From the NCBI GenBank assembly GCA_021790815.1, contig JAJYFT010000002.1:47386-102400 (forward strand): a stretch of 55,015 bases of DNA, read 5' to 3'. Source of the DNA: Actinomycetes bacterium (lineage in GTDB: Bacteria; Actinomycetota; Acidimicrobiia; Acidimicrobiales; JABEUL01). Both the position numbers and the translations under genes were made by a program. Within the stretch, counting starts at the first letter, position 1. Each line of letters opens with the position of its first letter. Shown here in pieces: positions 17,688 to 26,943 of this stretch. The notes beneath the pieces are model-generated. The model saw only the letters and a list, made by a program, of their open reading frames with translations, searched no databases and was not told the DNA's origin.

Positions 17688-18701
17688 ATGAATAGAATCT
17701 TAAAAATTGCTTCAATATTTATAATTGTCGCACTAATATCGGTAATTTTTGTTTCGACTTCACACACTGAGACCAGCAAAACTACTTCAAGAACGCCTCC
17801 AAAGCAGGCAAGTACATCTAGCTCGAGTTCAATGCCTCCACCTAAAACTGTTGCAACTCAATCAAATAAAGATTACGCAAGTCAAGTTGCAAGCCAACTA
17901 TTGAATTACTTCATCCCACCTCAGTCGTTCGCATTAGAATCTAGTTTACCAGCTGCAATAGCTACACTTGCAACTCCAACAATGACATTTAGCAAAGACG
18001 TAGTTTATTTGTCAAAATTTTACCTAACAAACAGTTCCTACGAAACAACTTATACATACTTGGAAAATAACCTACCGCTCAATAATCCATTCAAATCCGG
18101 TTCTGGCTCATCGGGGAGGTACGGCCAAATTCAATCTGAATTCGTTGAATTTACTTATCCAAACTTGAACAGTGGAATAAGCGAGGAAACCTTAATGGAA
18201 TCGGTAATTCCTTATAACAATGCCACTTATGTTAGCATCACCGCAGAAGTTATTTACTTCCCAAATCGTCCAACGTGGTCTATCTTGTCAAATAAAGTCA
18301 CCAAGATTACATTTAACATAACTGATTCTAACAATAATCAATCTCAAACCACTCTCAGCGCAAGTGAATCTTCCCAAAGCGCTCTAGAGATTCAAAACAT
18401 TGTCAGTATTTTTAACTCCTTAAAACCAGCGCTAATAAGTGAAAATCCAGGAGGTCCTGCCCTTACAACTCAAATAATGAATCAAAGGATATACTTGACC
18501 TTTTTTTCAAATTCAAAAGAGTTGATGAAAATTGGCTACGATGTCGCCGGGGAGTTAGAGGGGGTAGGAGGGATTTACATCATAGACGATCCACAAAGTA
18601 ACTTAGGCCAAATTAAATCTGACTCTATAGCATTCGTGGATGCAAATTTGCTGTTGCTAAATCAAATTTCAGCCGCAACGGGCGTAAAAATCATTACTTA
18701 G
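17688..18701 (+). CDS. Secreted or membrane-anchored protein of unknown function
   Basis: A 337-residue product with an N-terminal signal or anchor (residues 5-25, hydrophobic, no lipobox cysteine) followed by a Ser/Thr/Pro-rich linker (26-65). The remaining part is probably globular and lacks cysteine. I recognise no family. The start is firm: GAGGAGA lies six bases before the ATG. It stands alone between the ccdA-like gene and the tRNA-Gly gene, among other exported proteins, so it may be part of the envelope. No catalytic motif is apparent. Confidence 0.8.
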   Translation: MNRILKIASIFIIVALISVIFVSTSHTETSKTTSRTPPKQASTSSSSSMPPPKTVATQSNKDYASQVASQLLNYFIPPQSFALESSLPAAIATLATPTMTFSKDVVYLSKFYLTNSSYETTYTYLENNLPLNNPFKSGSGSSGRYGQIQSEFVEFTYPNLNSGISEETLMESVIPYNNATYVSITAEVIYFPNRPTWSILSNKVTKITFNITDSNNNQSQTTLSASESSQSALEIQNIVSIFNSLKPALISENPGGPALTTQIMNQRIYLTFFSNSKELMKIGYDVAGELEGVGGIYIIDDPQSNLGQIKSDSIAFVDANLLLLNQISAATGVKIIT

Positions 18702-18771
18702 AAGGTTGTTCTCATTTGACATCGGCAAAATTTTATTTAAAACACTCAAAAATGCTAAATTGGATTAAAGC

Positions 18772-18845
18772 GCGGATGTAGCTCAATGGTAGAGTTCCAG
18801 CCTTCCAAGCTGGCAATGCGGGTTCGATCCCCGTCATCCGCTCCA
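18772..18845 (+). tRNA. tRNA-Gly (anticodon TCC)
   Basis: The cloverleaf is complete: acceptor stem GCGGATG/CATCCGC, D-arm with TAGCTCAATGGTAGA, anticodon arm CCAGC-CTTCCAA-GCTGG with TCC in the loop, and T-arm GCGGG-TTCGATC-CCCGT. The discriminator is T (18842) and CCA is encoded (18843-18845). It reads GGA and GGG codons. A TTGACA hexamer at 18716 may belong to its promoter. No repeated tRNA 3' end is seen downstream, so there is no sign of an integrated element. Confidence 0.96.
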
Positions 18846-19071
18846 ATTAGTAAGTCCAGCTAGAAGTGGATTGTTGAGATATTTAAGAGTTAGGATACCC
18901 ATAAGAAACAAGGTTACAAGACAGTGATTGGATTGCTCCCTTTACAGTTTTTAGGTAAACCTATATGTATAGAAAGTTATAGTTATGCGGTAATGAGTGT
19001 TAAATTTAAATTAAACTACTTAACATGATTATCACCAAACTGACATTTATTACAAGGGAAATGAAATAAGG

Positions 19072-19791
19072 GTGACTAAATTTAAGTCCTTAACACTTTT
19101 AACAATCTTTTTTGCAATACTGTTGCTCACTTCAGGCTGTAGCAATATATTTCAAAGCAAGCCTAAACTTACCCCCGACCAAGTATTAGCAAACTCTTTA
19201 ATACCATCTCAGTCTTATGTAACAACTTTGGGATATCAACCAATGCCACAGAATTACCCTCCAGGTTTACCTCCTGGCAATGAGCAAACCACTTTTGCGT
19301 GTCTCGGAGTACCCACCTCCATTAAAACAGCAGATGCTGGTATGACATTCTTCTTTAAAGCCTTTAATGGGTTAGACTTTCTTCGTAATGGCGTTCCACT
19401 AAAAATGAACGCTTTTTTGGTCCAATCTATGGTATTCAAATCTCCATCTGGGGCTTCTGAAATGTATAACGCAGTTAACACTGCAAAAGGTGCGACATGC
19501 GTTATTAAGGCTTTAATAAATTATTTGTTTATTTACGTTAATGTTAGCTACCAAATAACGTCAGACGAGTTAACTACCTTTAAATATAACGGTGGGACTG
19601 GGTTACTAATTCTAACAAGTGGAGATAAGCTACATACATCTGCTCCAGAATCGATCGAATTAAATATTTACGCAGCCCAACTGGGGAAAACAGTAACATT
19701 TCTCTGGTCTGCTGCAACTGCCGCTGAAGACTTAATAAACAACGTTCAGATAATGAATGCAATTTACACAAAGTATCAACATAACAAGTGA
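19072..19791 (+). CDS. Putative lipoprotein, unknown function
   Basis: A 239-residue protein starting with GTG. Residues 1-23 form a signal peptide with lipobox LTSGC (cysteine at about 23), so membrane anchoring by lipid is expected. The mature part contains Pro-rich LPPGNE, then a mixed region with only two further cysteines (CLGV and TCVI). I recognise no family. The general look is of actinobacterial sensor-domain-like lipoproteins, but I cannot support that. AAGGG is found around 19065-19072, close to the start. No operon partner is visible. Confidence 0.75.
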   Translation: MTKFKSLTLLTIFFAILLLTSGCSNIFQSKPKLTPDQVLANSLIPSQSYVTTLGYQPMPQNYPPGLPPGNEQTTFACLGVPTSIKTADAGMTFFFKAFNGLDFLRNGVPLKMNAFLVQSMVFKSPSGASEMYNAVNTAKGATCVIKALINYLFIYVNVSYQITSDELTTFKYNGGTGLLILTSGDKLHTSAPESIELNIYAAQLGKTVTFLWSAATAAEDLINNVQIMNAIYTKYQHNK

Positions 19792-21105
19792 GAATAAGGA
19801 CAACTTCATATTTGGGATTTGACAACTGTTAGTCTAAGATCACTTGTCGCCACTGCATGCAGATACCTGGTAAACCTGAACCGATCTACAACTTTTCGCG
19901 CAGTCATAATAGAACTGCATCTACTCACACTTACTAAGGAGACAGTTAATTAGGACGCTCAAAACTCTTGAAACCGGTGGCAGTTCGTATAGAACTTCGA
20001 TACATTAGCGCTCTTACTAGCTGACTTATTGGTAAACCATTCGAAACTCATGTATTTTCGCGAGCGCTTAAGCCTAATGAAAACGCATTTACAACAACTC
20101 AACGTTTCACTTAATTCAACTGAAAATAACCTATAGAAAACACTGGTTAAATCCTTCAAAAATGCCACTACACCAAGCACTAGCTGGTACTCTTGCGCAT
20201 AAATATGGCGCGCATTATCAACGCTACCAATCAATCAGCTACATAAGTTCACTTGAATTACTTGACTTCCCGAATGAAATTGCCAATTTTTATTACCCTA
20301 TGTTGAAATATTGGGAAGAGCATCTCAACTTGATTGCCCCAACTTGCATGCGGTAGCGTGTAATGACTAATCAAGCAAAGATAATGGCAAACTTGACTTT
20401 AATATATTTTAAAGAATGACTTGATCTATTGCCTGGGGCGATATGGATTTTCATGCACGAATCGACTCATTTCCTAATTTCGTCGAATCGAACTTTTCTG
20501 GAATAGGTTCTCTTAGAACTTCACCTTTGCGCACGTCAAGTGCAGCAACTAGGGAAGTGGTTCCATGCAGGATATACTCTTACTTTCTAGTGTTTTTCGA
20601 TTCCAAGTTTCATCTAGCGAAGTAACTTATCTTCATGGCACATTAGACTAGCCTTTAATATTTAAACATACGGTTCAAGAAGAATGTGCTAGCTCTAAAT
20701 CTTTTTTCTGCTCATCTCATGTAAGTAAACTCACTACTGAAAATCCCATATAGTACCCAGATTATAAGTTAGGTGTACTTATGTAGTTCAAGCATACGAG
20801 ATCGAATTAAGGTTGGATACGCTTGCTATTGAGAAATGCTAATTGAAATTTTTGATTTTTACTCAAAGGCTCATTTGATGATATTGGCTTCATTGAATAA
20901 ATTTGTAAGAAACCTCTGGAAAAAAACTTAATTTTATAGTACTATCTCTCTAAAGACGGTAAAATGTTTTGGATTATTAAATCTTGCTGTAGCTATCTCG
21001 TGGATTAGCTGTAGCAAACTTTAGAATGACCATTACATGCTGTTCTCTGATATTGTATCATCAGAGAATTGGATAGGTATTAATATAAACTAGAGGGAAG
21101 TTAAC
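19792..21105. other. 1.3-kb stretch without a convincing gene
   Basis: Short open frames occur (for example 19959-20234 on minus, 20443-20625 on plus), but none has a plausible ribosome-binding site or a protein-like composition. No tRNA, tmRNA, RNase P or SRP RNA signature was found. In so compact a window this gap may hold an unrecognised RNA or a decayed gene. Promoter sequences for the acyl-CoA ligase gene lie at its right end. Confidence 0.5.
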
Positions 21106-22722
21106 ATGATGGCGCATACAGATCAATTACTGATTAGCAAATTATATGAATTCGGCAGGTTGGTTCATTCTAGGAGTGAGGTTATTACTCATTACGGAAC
21201 AAAATCTACTACTTTTACTTTTGCTGAAACTGGTGTACGGATAGGCAAACTGGCTAACGCTTTGGACAAACTTGGAATAAAGCCAGGCGACAATATTGCT
21301 ACTTTTGGAATGAACAGCCAAACTCAACTTGAGTGTTATCTAGCAATTCCTTCAATGGGTGCAATCCTACAGACGCTTAATACGAAATTTTATTCCGAAC
21401 AACTTTCATATATCTTACAGGAGGGTAAAAATAAGATTATTATTTTTGATGCAAAGCTAGCGGACCTACTGTACGAATCAAAAAAAAGCTTTTCTCCTGA
21501 CTTAGTTCTTATTGCCGCCGGGGAGTGCAGCAATTCAAATTTGTCTGATGTACTGGATTATGAATCTATCATTGCCAATGAGAATTCAGAGTTTGACTGG
21601 CCTCTTTTGGACGAGCGCGAACCTGCCGTAATTTGTTATACCACAGGCACAACTGGAGAGCCAAAAGGAATCGTATACTCTCATCGAACAATCTATTTAC
21701 ATTCTGTTGCGATGGCTACGGCCTCAAATATGGGAATTACAGCTAAAGACACTGCACTAGTTTGTGTACCAATGTTTCATGCCTTGGCCTGGGGCTTGAC
21801 CTATACCATGTGGGCCGAAGGTGCTAACATGATTTTGCCATACGATAATATACAACCTAAATCACTCTTGAAGTTCTTTGAAACCAACAGGCCAACATTT
21901 GCACTGGGAGTACCTACCATTTTGAAGGATATTTTAAATTATGTAAAAGATGACACACTTGATTTATCCTTTGTTCGATACATCCTTTCGGGTGGATCGG
22001 CCGTTCCAAAGAAGCTGATCGAAACGTTTAGGTCTAAATGCAATACACGGATTGTGCAAGTATATGGTTCGACAGAATCTCTCATGTGTTCGATCTCGTT
22101 TCCACCAAGTTACGCCAAAGAGGATGAAGAGATAGAATGGCTTTCCCAAACAGGTACTTTGGTGGCCGGAATCGATTTTAGGGTCGTTGATCCAAATGGC
22201 AAGCCTTTGCCCCATGACGGTACTTCTGCTGGTGAATTTGAAGTAAAGGGGCCGTGGGTAATTACTTCATACCTAAATGGAAAAGATCCCCATAAATTTC
22301 ATGATGGGTGGTTCAGGATGGGTGACTTAGGCACATGTGATGCTGAAGGTCATGTTCAGATTGCGGACCGAATAAAAGATTTAATTAAATCTGGTGGGGA
22401 ATGGATTTCTAGCATTGAACTCGAAAATTCATTGCTTCAAAATGAATTCATTAACGAAACCTCCGTTATTGGCATACCAGATGAACAATGGGAGGAAAGA
22501 CCACTGGTATTTGTGGTAATGAAGAACGAGACAGAATTTGATCCGAACGGACTAGCTAGTTGGTTAAAACCTAAATTTGCCAAATGGCAAATTCCTGAAT
22601 ACTGGGTGAAGGTCGATAATATACCTAGAACCTCAGTTGGGAAAGTGGACAAAAAGCAACTCAGAAAACTGTACTCAGAGGACAAACTGCAAATTTCTGT
22701 AGTTGATAAATCAACTATTTAG
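21106..22722 (+). CDS. Acyl-CoA synthetase / fatty-acid-CoA ligase (AMP-binding family)
   Basis: A 538-residue ANL-superfamily enzyme that activates a carboxylic acid to acyl-AMP and then to acyl-CoA. Motifs in order: phosphate-binding loop YTTGTTGEPKG (about residue 178), VYGSTESL, the hinge GWFRMGDLGTCDAEG, DRIKDLIKSGGEWIS, and the catalytic lysine in PRTSVGKVDKKQLR near the C-terminus. It resembles the medium/long-chain fatty acyl-CoA ligases of the FadD3/AlkK type, but the exact substrate cannot be read from sequence. GAGGGAAG lies before the start. It is monocistronic and followed by a hairpin. The thiolase at 43953 could be in the same metabolism. Confidence 0.92.
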   Translation: MMAHTDQLLISKLYEFGRLVHSRSEVITHYGTKSTTFTFAETGVRIGKLANALDKLGIKPGDNIATFGMNSQTQLECYLAIPSMGAILQTLNTKFYSEQLSYILQEGKNKIIIFDAKLADLLYESKKSFSPDLVLIAAGECSNSNLSDVLDYESIIANENSEFDWPLLDEREPAVICYTTGTTGEPKGIVYSHRTIYLHSVAMATASNMGITAKDTALVCVPMFHALAWGLTYTMWAEGANMILPYDNIQPKSLLKFFETNRPTFALGVPTILKDILNYVKDDTLDLSFVRYILSGGSAVPKKLIETFRSKCNTRIVQVYGSTESLMCSISFPPSYAKEDEEIEWLSQTGTLVAGIDFRVVDPNGKPLPHDGTSAGEFEVKGPWVITSYLNGKDPHKFHDGWFRMGDLGTCDAEGHVQIADRIKDLIKSGGEWISSIELENSLLQNEFINETSVIGIPDEQWEERPLVFVVMKNETEFDPNGLASWLKPKFAKWQIPEYWVKVDNIPRTSVGKVDKKQLRKLYSEDKLQISVVDKSTI

Positions 22723-23270
22723 ACAAATAAGGTTCGAACCAGTTGCGGTAAATATAAAACATAATGACGACCGTCAAAGATTCAATCTAGCACGTTAACC
22801 CATAAGGATTGGCACTTCTTCCAACTGAAAAATAGAAAGCTATCTTAAATAGAAATTTGTATGGCTATAATACTTTCGACCGTTCGCATGTAGTGGAATA
22901 GTCATGTGATGCTGACAATTAGCATTAAAGCCATTGGAAGACCCTTTTTTTAGGGCCTTCCAATTAAAAACACCCGTTAAACCAATTAGCAAAACATCAA
23001 ATACAGATTGAACGAGCCTCCTTTGTGTAATACATTTACATAAATAATTAACCTGTCTCCTGAAAATCTAGGTAATTATATATACCACCTCACCATCCGT
23101 TGCATATATTCACACAAAAAACTGACTTACTTTAATTTTAAACAGAAGGATTATTACCTATTAAGATCACTTTAAATGGTAAACTTACTTGCACCAATAG
23201 GTAATCATTGTCGGCCTCAAATAGAAGAGAAGACATTACCTTATACTTTAGAATGATCACGACGAAGTTT
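22723..23270. other. Convergent intergenic region with a terminator-like hairpin
   Basis: The 548-bp region between the acyl-CoA ligase and acyltransferase genes contains the hairpin listed separately and otherwise AT-rich sequence. A perfect AGGAGG on the minus strand near 23019 has no start codon at the right distance, so I do not call a small gene there. Confidence 0.5.
22934..22963. terminator. Strong hairpin between convergent genes
   Basis: A 12-bp stem, TTGGAAGACCCT paired with AGGGCCTTCCAA (one mismatch), encloses a six-T loop. It lies about 210 bp after the acyl-CoA ligase stop and 308 bp beyond the acyltransferase stop on the other strand. It lacks a clear trailing T tract on either side, so factor-independent termination is only partly supported. 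Confidence 0.55.
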
Positions 23271-24362
23271 TTACGCTCCACCACCTGTTTCAAGCCGAAG
23301 TTCTTTTACTGTAAACCTAGTTTTGCGAACTCTATGTAAAGGAACCTCTATTAGCCAATAAGTAACTTCAGACAAAGCAATAATTATAGTGAGCCGTACT
23401 ATAAATAACGACCAACCGAACAGATGCGTATTGCTTTCGGTCACCAATAGAAATATGGCCCAGAACCACACATAAGACGACAAGGTAATCTTTCCTAAAT
23501 GGACCATAAAAGGAAGCCTCAGAAATCTGTTAATTAACGATTCTTGCTCCGCAATTAGATATATAAACATTAATATCCAACAAGCGCCAACAAGTGGGAA
23601 AGCCCACGTATCCGAGAAGGAAGAAAACAGAGTTACACGCCAGACACACCACAGGAAAATTACCAAAGATAGTAGAGCTAATATTTTTATCATAATGTGT
23701 TTTCTCTTGCTCATATTCTCAAAAAATCCTTGACCTGCTATTATCCCAACAAAACAACCACACAAGATATTACTAGCTCGTGTATCGAATGAAAAATACC
23801 CCCTAAAAATTTCATGAAATACAAAATAAGTCATAAATAGGTCAACTGTCGATACAAGCCATAAAACTATAGCTACTCTGAGCAAAATTTTCAGATTGAA
23901 GCGCCGCAGTATAAATATTGTCAAAGGAGCCCAAATTAAATAGAATTGTTCCTCTACTGAAAGTGACCACAATTGAGTAAAAGCTCCCGTTGTAAATTGC
24001 AACATATCTATCCAGCTCCAATAGCTTGCATAGAAAAAAATACCTGCCATAGCGCTCACAAAGTATTCGTGTCCAAAGTTACGAACATGCATAATTTTCG
24101 TAAATGCGAGAATTAAAAAAATTATTGTATAAGATACAGGGATTATACGTATAACTCGCCTTAAATAAAAGTTTTTTAAACTGACATTTTTAGTTTTGTT
24201 ATATTCGAGAATAAGACTGATAGTTATAACAAATCCACTCAACATTAAAAAGGGGATCATAAAATTAGCAAGTCCCAATCGCCACGACCCTTTGTTATGT
24301 CCGATGAGCACCGTTACTGCAAAAATTATTCGAAGTGACGTAAACTCTGAGCGATTTCTCAT
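23271..24362 (-). CDS. Acyltransferase 3 family membrane protein (OafA/YrhL-like)
   Basis: A 363-residue polytopic protein with about ten hydrophobic segments. The family's N-terminal TSLRIIFAVTVLIGH carries the arginine and histidine of the active-site region. FLMLSGFVITISL and the hallmark LWSLSVEEQFYLIW follow. These enzymes move acetyl or other acyl groups to exported sugars or lipids. There is no SGNH domain fused at the C-terminus here; an SGNH domain occurs in another protein at 47501-49393. Start ATG 24362. It stands alone and is convergent with the acyl-CoA ligase gene. Confidence 0.92.
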   Translation of the reverse strand: MRNRSEFTSLRIIFAVTVLIGHNKGSWRLGLANFMIPFLMLSGFVITISLILEYNKTKNVSLKNFYLRRVIRIIPVSYTIIFLILAFTKIMHVRNFGHEYFVSAMAGIFFYASYWSWIDMLQFTTGAFTQLWSLSVEEQFYLIWAPLTIFILRRFNLKILLRVAIVLWLVSTVDLFMTYFVFHEIFRGYFSFDTRASNILCGCFVGIIAGQGFFENMSKRKHIMIKILALLSLVIFLWCVWRVTLFSSFSDTWAFPLVGACWILMFIYLIAEQESLINRFLRLPFMVHLGKITLSSYVWFWAIFLLVTESNTHLFGWSLFIVRLTIIIALSEVTYWLIEVPLHRVRKTRFTVKELRLETGGGA

Positions 24363-24959
24363 GGAAAACCCCTTATTGGAAACGCTTACTAAAGTAGCCG
24401 AACTATTTTCGTCTATTGAAATATTTTCACCTCGTTCGTCAGTTAGGACCAGCTTGCCGCAAAAGCCTCGAATTTTACATTAGGATATAGAAACATATTA
24501 CCATTTTCATACCAACATTTCCCAATCTTATCGGGAATCACACGATAAATAGTGCTTTGAGAAAGATGGTCCAATGGCCTTTGGGGCTCTTACCCTTCTC
24601 GTCTGTATTCGATTTATTTTGGTGCTTAAAAGCAATAAGATTGCAGAGGTTAGTAAGTGTTACTCACAGAATAAGCAAAGTTTAAAACACCTAGCGCACT
24701 GAGACTTGAAAGATAATTGCTTTTTTATAAAGAAGAGCGATTGGTAAGTTCTACTTCAAACTTAACAACTTTATAGCTAGAACAATGATTTGAGTATGAT
24801 CCCTGACATCCTAATCACCCAATTAGTATTTCATCTTAAAACATACTTTGCGAAAAAAGTGTGACATCAGTTTGCCAACCTTGAGCTACAACTAAGGTCC
24901 TTTGCTTGTGGCTCCATTTGAGTAAGAGGAGATGAAAATTGTAAATTCTTTGCAACCTC
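24363..24959. other. 597-bp intergenic region, no gene seen
   Basis: AT-rich sequence with no open frame that I accept and no RNA signature. An ATG at 24934 directly abuts AGGAG, leaving no spacer, and its frame is a shadow of the gene on the other strand. The acyltransferase promoter should lie at the left end. Confidence 0.45.
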
Positions 24960-25694
24960 TTAAATTACGGGCCACGGATACGGGCGAAGGTCTTCGGGGA
25001 CATCTGGGAATCTGTCTAGGCTGTAAACTGCACGCGTTCTTTTAATCAAAGCGTTTAGCTCACTTTTACTGAGGAGATCAGACAGTATTTTTCTAAGATT
25101 GGAACTGTCATCAATTAACTGCCACAGGAAATTTCTAACTTCATCTCGCTTCTGTTCTGATATTTCTCGGTTATTAAAATCCCATATTACCGTTCTTAGT
25201 TTCACATTTTCATGGAAGCATAGGCCATGATCTATTGCATAGATCTTGCCGCCTTGAACTATAAAATGTCCACCTTTACGATCTGCATTGTTAACAATCA
25301 AATCAAAAATAGCTACGTCAAACAATTGATCATTAAAGAGCCCACTGTCGCGCAAAGAAAAATACGTTTGGCTAAAATCCCCATCAATGAACAGCTGCAG
25401 GGATCCAATGCCAGCAGGGAGATTTTCTTCATCAAGCCTAGCTACTGTTGGTGGGACAAAATCACTGCCTATCGCTATTGCAACGTAATACGCAGCCACT
25501 TCTCTTTTCCAAAGTCCAGGCTCAAAATCCCAAAGATCGCGCTCTGTTGCCTCCGGTTTGTAAATTGCATTACTAGTTTCTCCATGGTAGGAAACCTTGG
25601 TCAAAAAGGCAGAGTTTGAACTTTCAATTATTCGCCCAACTATTTCCAAAACACCGTGACGCAGAAGCTCTAACTTCTGTTCAGGATCCGTCAT
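24960..25694 (-). CDS. SCO1664-like protein (PI3/PI4-kinase-like fold)
   Basis: A 244-residue cytoplasmic protein of the actinobacterial SCO1664 family. Segments seen are YKPEATERDLWDFEPGLWKREVAAY, the catalytic-loop-like DLIVNNADRKGGHF and the DFG-like AIDHGLCFH. These resemble phosphatidylinositol 3/4-kinase or HipA-type kinases, but the substrate is unknown. Its start overlaps the stop of the DUF3090 gene by four bases (ATGA type), so the two are translationally coupled. It is the last gene of a three-gene set with DUF3090 and a histidine phosphatase. That pairing of a kinase fold with a phosphatase is conserved in actinobacteria. Confidence 0.88.
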   Translation of the reverse strand: MTDPEQKLELLRHGVLEIVGRIIESSNSAFLTKVSYHGETSNAIYKPEATERDLWDFEPGLWKREVAAYYVAIAIGSDFVPPTVARLDEENLPAGIGSLQLFIDGDFSQTYFSLRDSGLFNDQLFDVAIFDLIVNNADRKGGHFIVQGGKIYAIDHGLCFHENVKLRTVIWDFNNREISEQKRDEVRNFLWQLIDDSSNLRKILSDLLSKSELNALIKRTRAVYSLDRFPDVPEDLRPYPWPVI

Positions 25695-26239
25695 GTCAAT
25701 GGAGGTCTATACCCATTAGTACGTGGACAGTCGTGACCTTTAGGATCGAGAGGGTAGCCGCAAAGAGGACAAGGGGGTCGCCCTGCTTCGACAAGCATTT
25801 TTCCCCTTATAGCAAGGGCACTTACCTGCTCACGAGTGGCAATTACTCTAATGCTTTTCGCACTTTCACCTTCCTGAAAATAATCTGGGTTATCAGAAAA
25901 AATCTCCTCTAAGGACTCTTCTTCAGGTGCGCGCTCATCCATTACAATAAAAACTCTGTCTAGCTCTTCATCATAAAACGTCGCAATTGCTCTAACGGGC
26001 CATTCGGGGAGCATTGGTTCATTAAGATCCATATCGTCAGGCAGGTGACCAGGTCTTGGCAGGTCCTTAAGCATCTCGCCTAAATACATTGACAGTGCAT
26101 TGACTTGAATTTTTTCTAGTTTGACAGTGACACTTGTTCCAGGTTCTTCGACTTGAAACAAAAACGTTCTCTGCCCAGGTCTTCCGATAGTTCCAAAAGT
26201 CATGCGCAGAGGTGACTCAAAAATATATGTGTCAGACAA
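25691..26239 (-). CDS. DUF3090 family protein
   Basis: A 182-residue cytoplasmic protein. The N-terminal FGTIGRPGQRTFLFQVEE is the family hallmark. The C-terminus has CPLCGYPLDPKGHDCPRTNG, with three cysteines and a histidine that probably bind zinc. The middle region is acidic. Function is unknown. It lies one base downstream of the phosphomutase gene and overlaps the SCO1664-like gene by four bases, so all three are probably expressed together. Confidence 0.92.
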   Translation of the reverse strand: MSDTYIFESPLRMTFGTIGRPGQRTFLFQVEEPGTSVTVKLEKIQVNALSMYLGEMLKDLPRPGHLPDDMDLNEPMLPEWPVRAIATFYDEELDRVFIVMDERAPEEESLEEIFSDNPDYFQEGESAKSIRVIATREQVSALAIRGKMLVEAGRPPCPLCGYPLDPKGHDCPRTNGYRPPLT

Positions 26240-26240
26240 A

Positions 26241-26885
26241 CTACTTTACTCCTAAATAATTAATTAGTGTCTTGTTTAGGTTAGTTGCTACAACTCTCAC
26301 AGGTAGCATTTCACCTAAATTAGGATAACTTACAATACTCACCGAGGCAGTAGCAACGTTAATTTTTGACATCCCATCAATTCCCATACCAAGTGCCGTG
26401 CTAATTGCAATCCGAATTGGATCGGCGTGACTAACTGCAATAACTACTTCATCCTTAAAGCTGCTCCGTAAATGTTCGACAAAACCTAGCAATCTAAAGC
26501 TAACCTCGTTGAAAGACTCTCCATTTGGAAACCGATAGCCACTTGGCCACGTAAAAAGCGGCTTCCAATCAGCCCGTTTGGTTAATACCTTTAGTTTGCC
26601 TGAAGTAAAGTCGCCGTAATCACATTCAACTATCCGCTTATCAACAACAACCTTTGTCATAATCGATTTTGAAATAATATTAGCTGTCTCTTTCGCTCTT
26701 TCAAGCGGCGATGAAAATATTGCAGCAATTTTTATATCCTTAGAACAAGCTTCTTCAAGTAATTTTGCTGTTACTTCGACTTCTTTAATGCCTTTATCAG
26801 ATAAATGCAATCCAGGCTTTCTCCCGGGAAGTTCTATGCCTGTAGTAGGAGTTGCACCGTGGCGAACATATATAACGGTAATCAT
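26241..26885 (-). CDS. Histidine phosphatase / MSMEG_4193-like putative phosphomutase
   Basis: A 214-residue member of the phosphoglycerate mutase-like superfamily. The phosphohistidine motif YVRHGAT is at residues 6-12. The second arginine is in SSPLERAKET, and the second histidine in VSHADPIRIA. The family is linked with DUF3090 and SCO1664-like genes in actinobacteria. The substrate is not established. It is probably a phosphatase acting on a small phosphorylated metabolite or on a product of the neighbouring kinase-like protein. The gene follows the FrhB-like gene by 58 bp. Confidence 0.9.
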   Translation of the reverse strand: MITVIYVRHGATPTTGIELPGRKPGLHLSDKGIKEVEVTAKLLEEACSKDIKIAAIFSSPLERAKETANIISKSIMTKVVVDKRIVECDYGDFTSGKLKVLTKRADWKPLFTWPSGYRFPNGESFNEVSFRLLGFVEHLRSSFKDEVVIAVSHADPIRIAISTALGMGIDGMSKINVATASVSIVSYPNLGEMLPVRVVATNLNKTLINYLGVK

Positions 26886-26943
26886 TTTTCCCTTAACTTT
26901 CTATCCAATAACGTTGAATTCGGACAACCTATGTTCCTAAGAT

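Noticed and set aside
18772-19071. Integrated element at the tRNA-Gly 3' end
   Set aside because: No integrase and no repeated copy of the tRNA 3' end downstream.
19959-20234. 91-codon open frame on the minus strand
   Set aside because: No ribosome-binding site, ordinary chance composition for AT-rich DNA, and overlaps another frame on the opposite strand with equal lack of support.
20443-20625. 60-codon open frame on the plus strand
   Set aside because: No ribosome-binding site and no protein-like features.
22980-23025. Small gene behind AGGAGG on the minus strand
   Set aside because: No ATG, GTG or TTG at a workable distance; the nearest frame ends after a few codons.
24934-25050. Possible small gene after AGGAG on the plus strand
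   Set aside because: AGGAG abuts the ATG with no spacer, and the frame runs antisense into the SCO1664-like gene.
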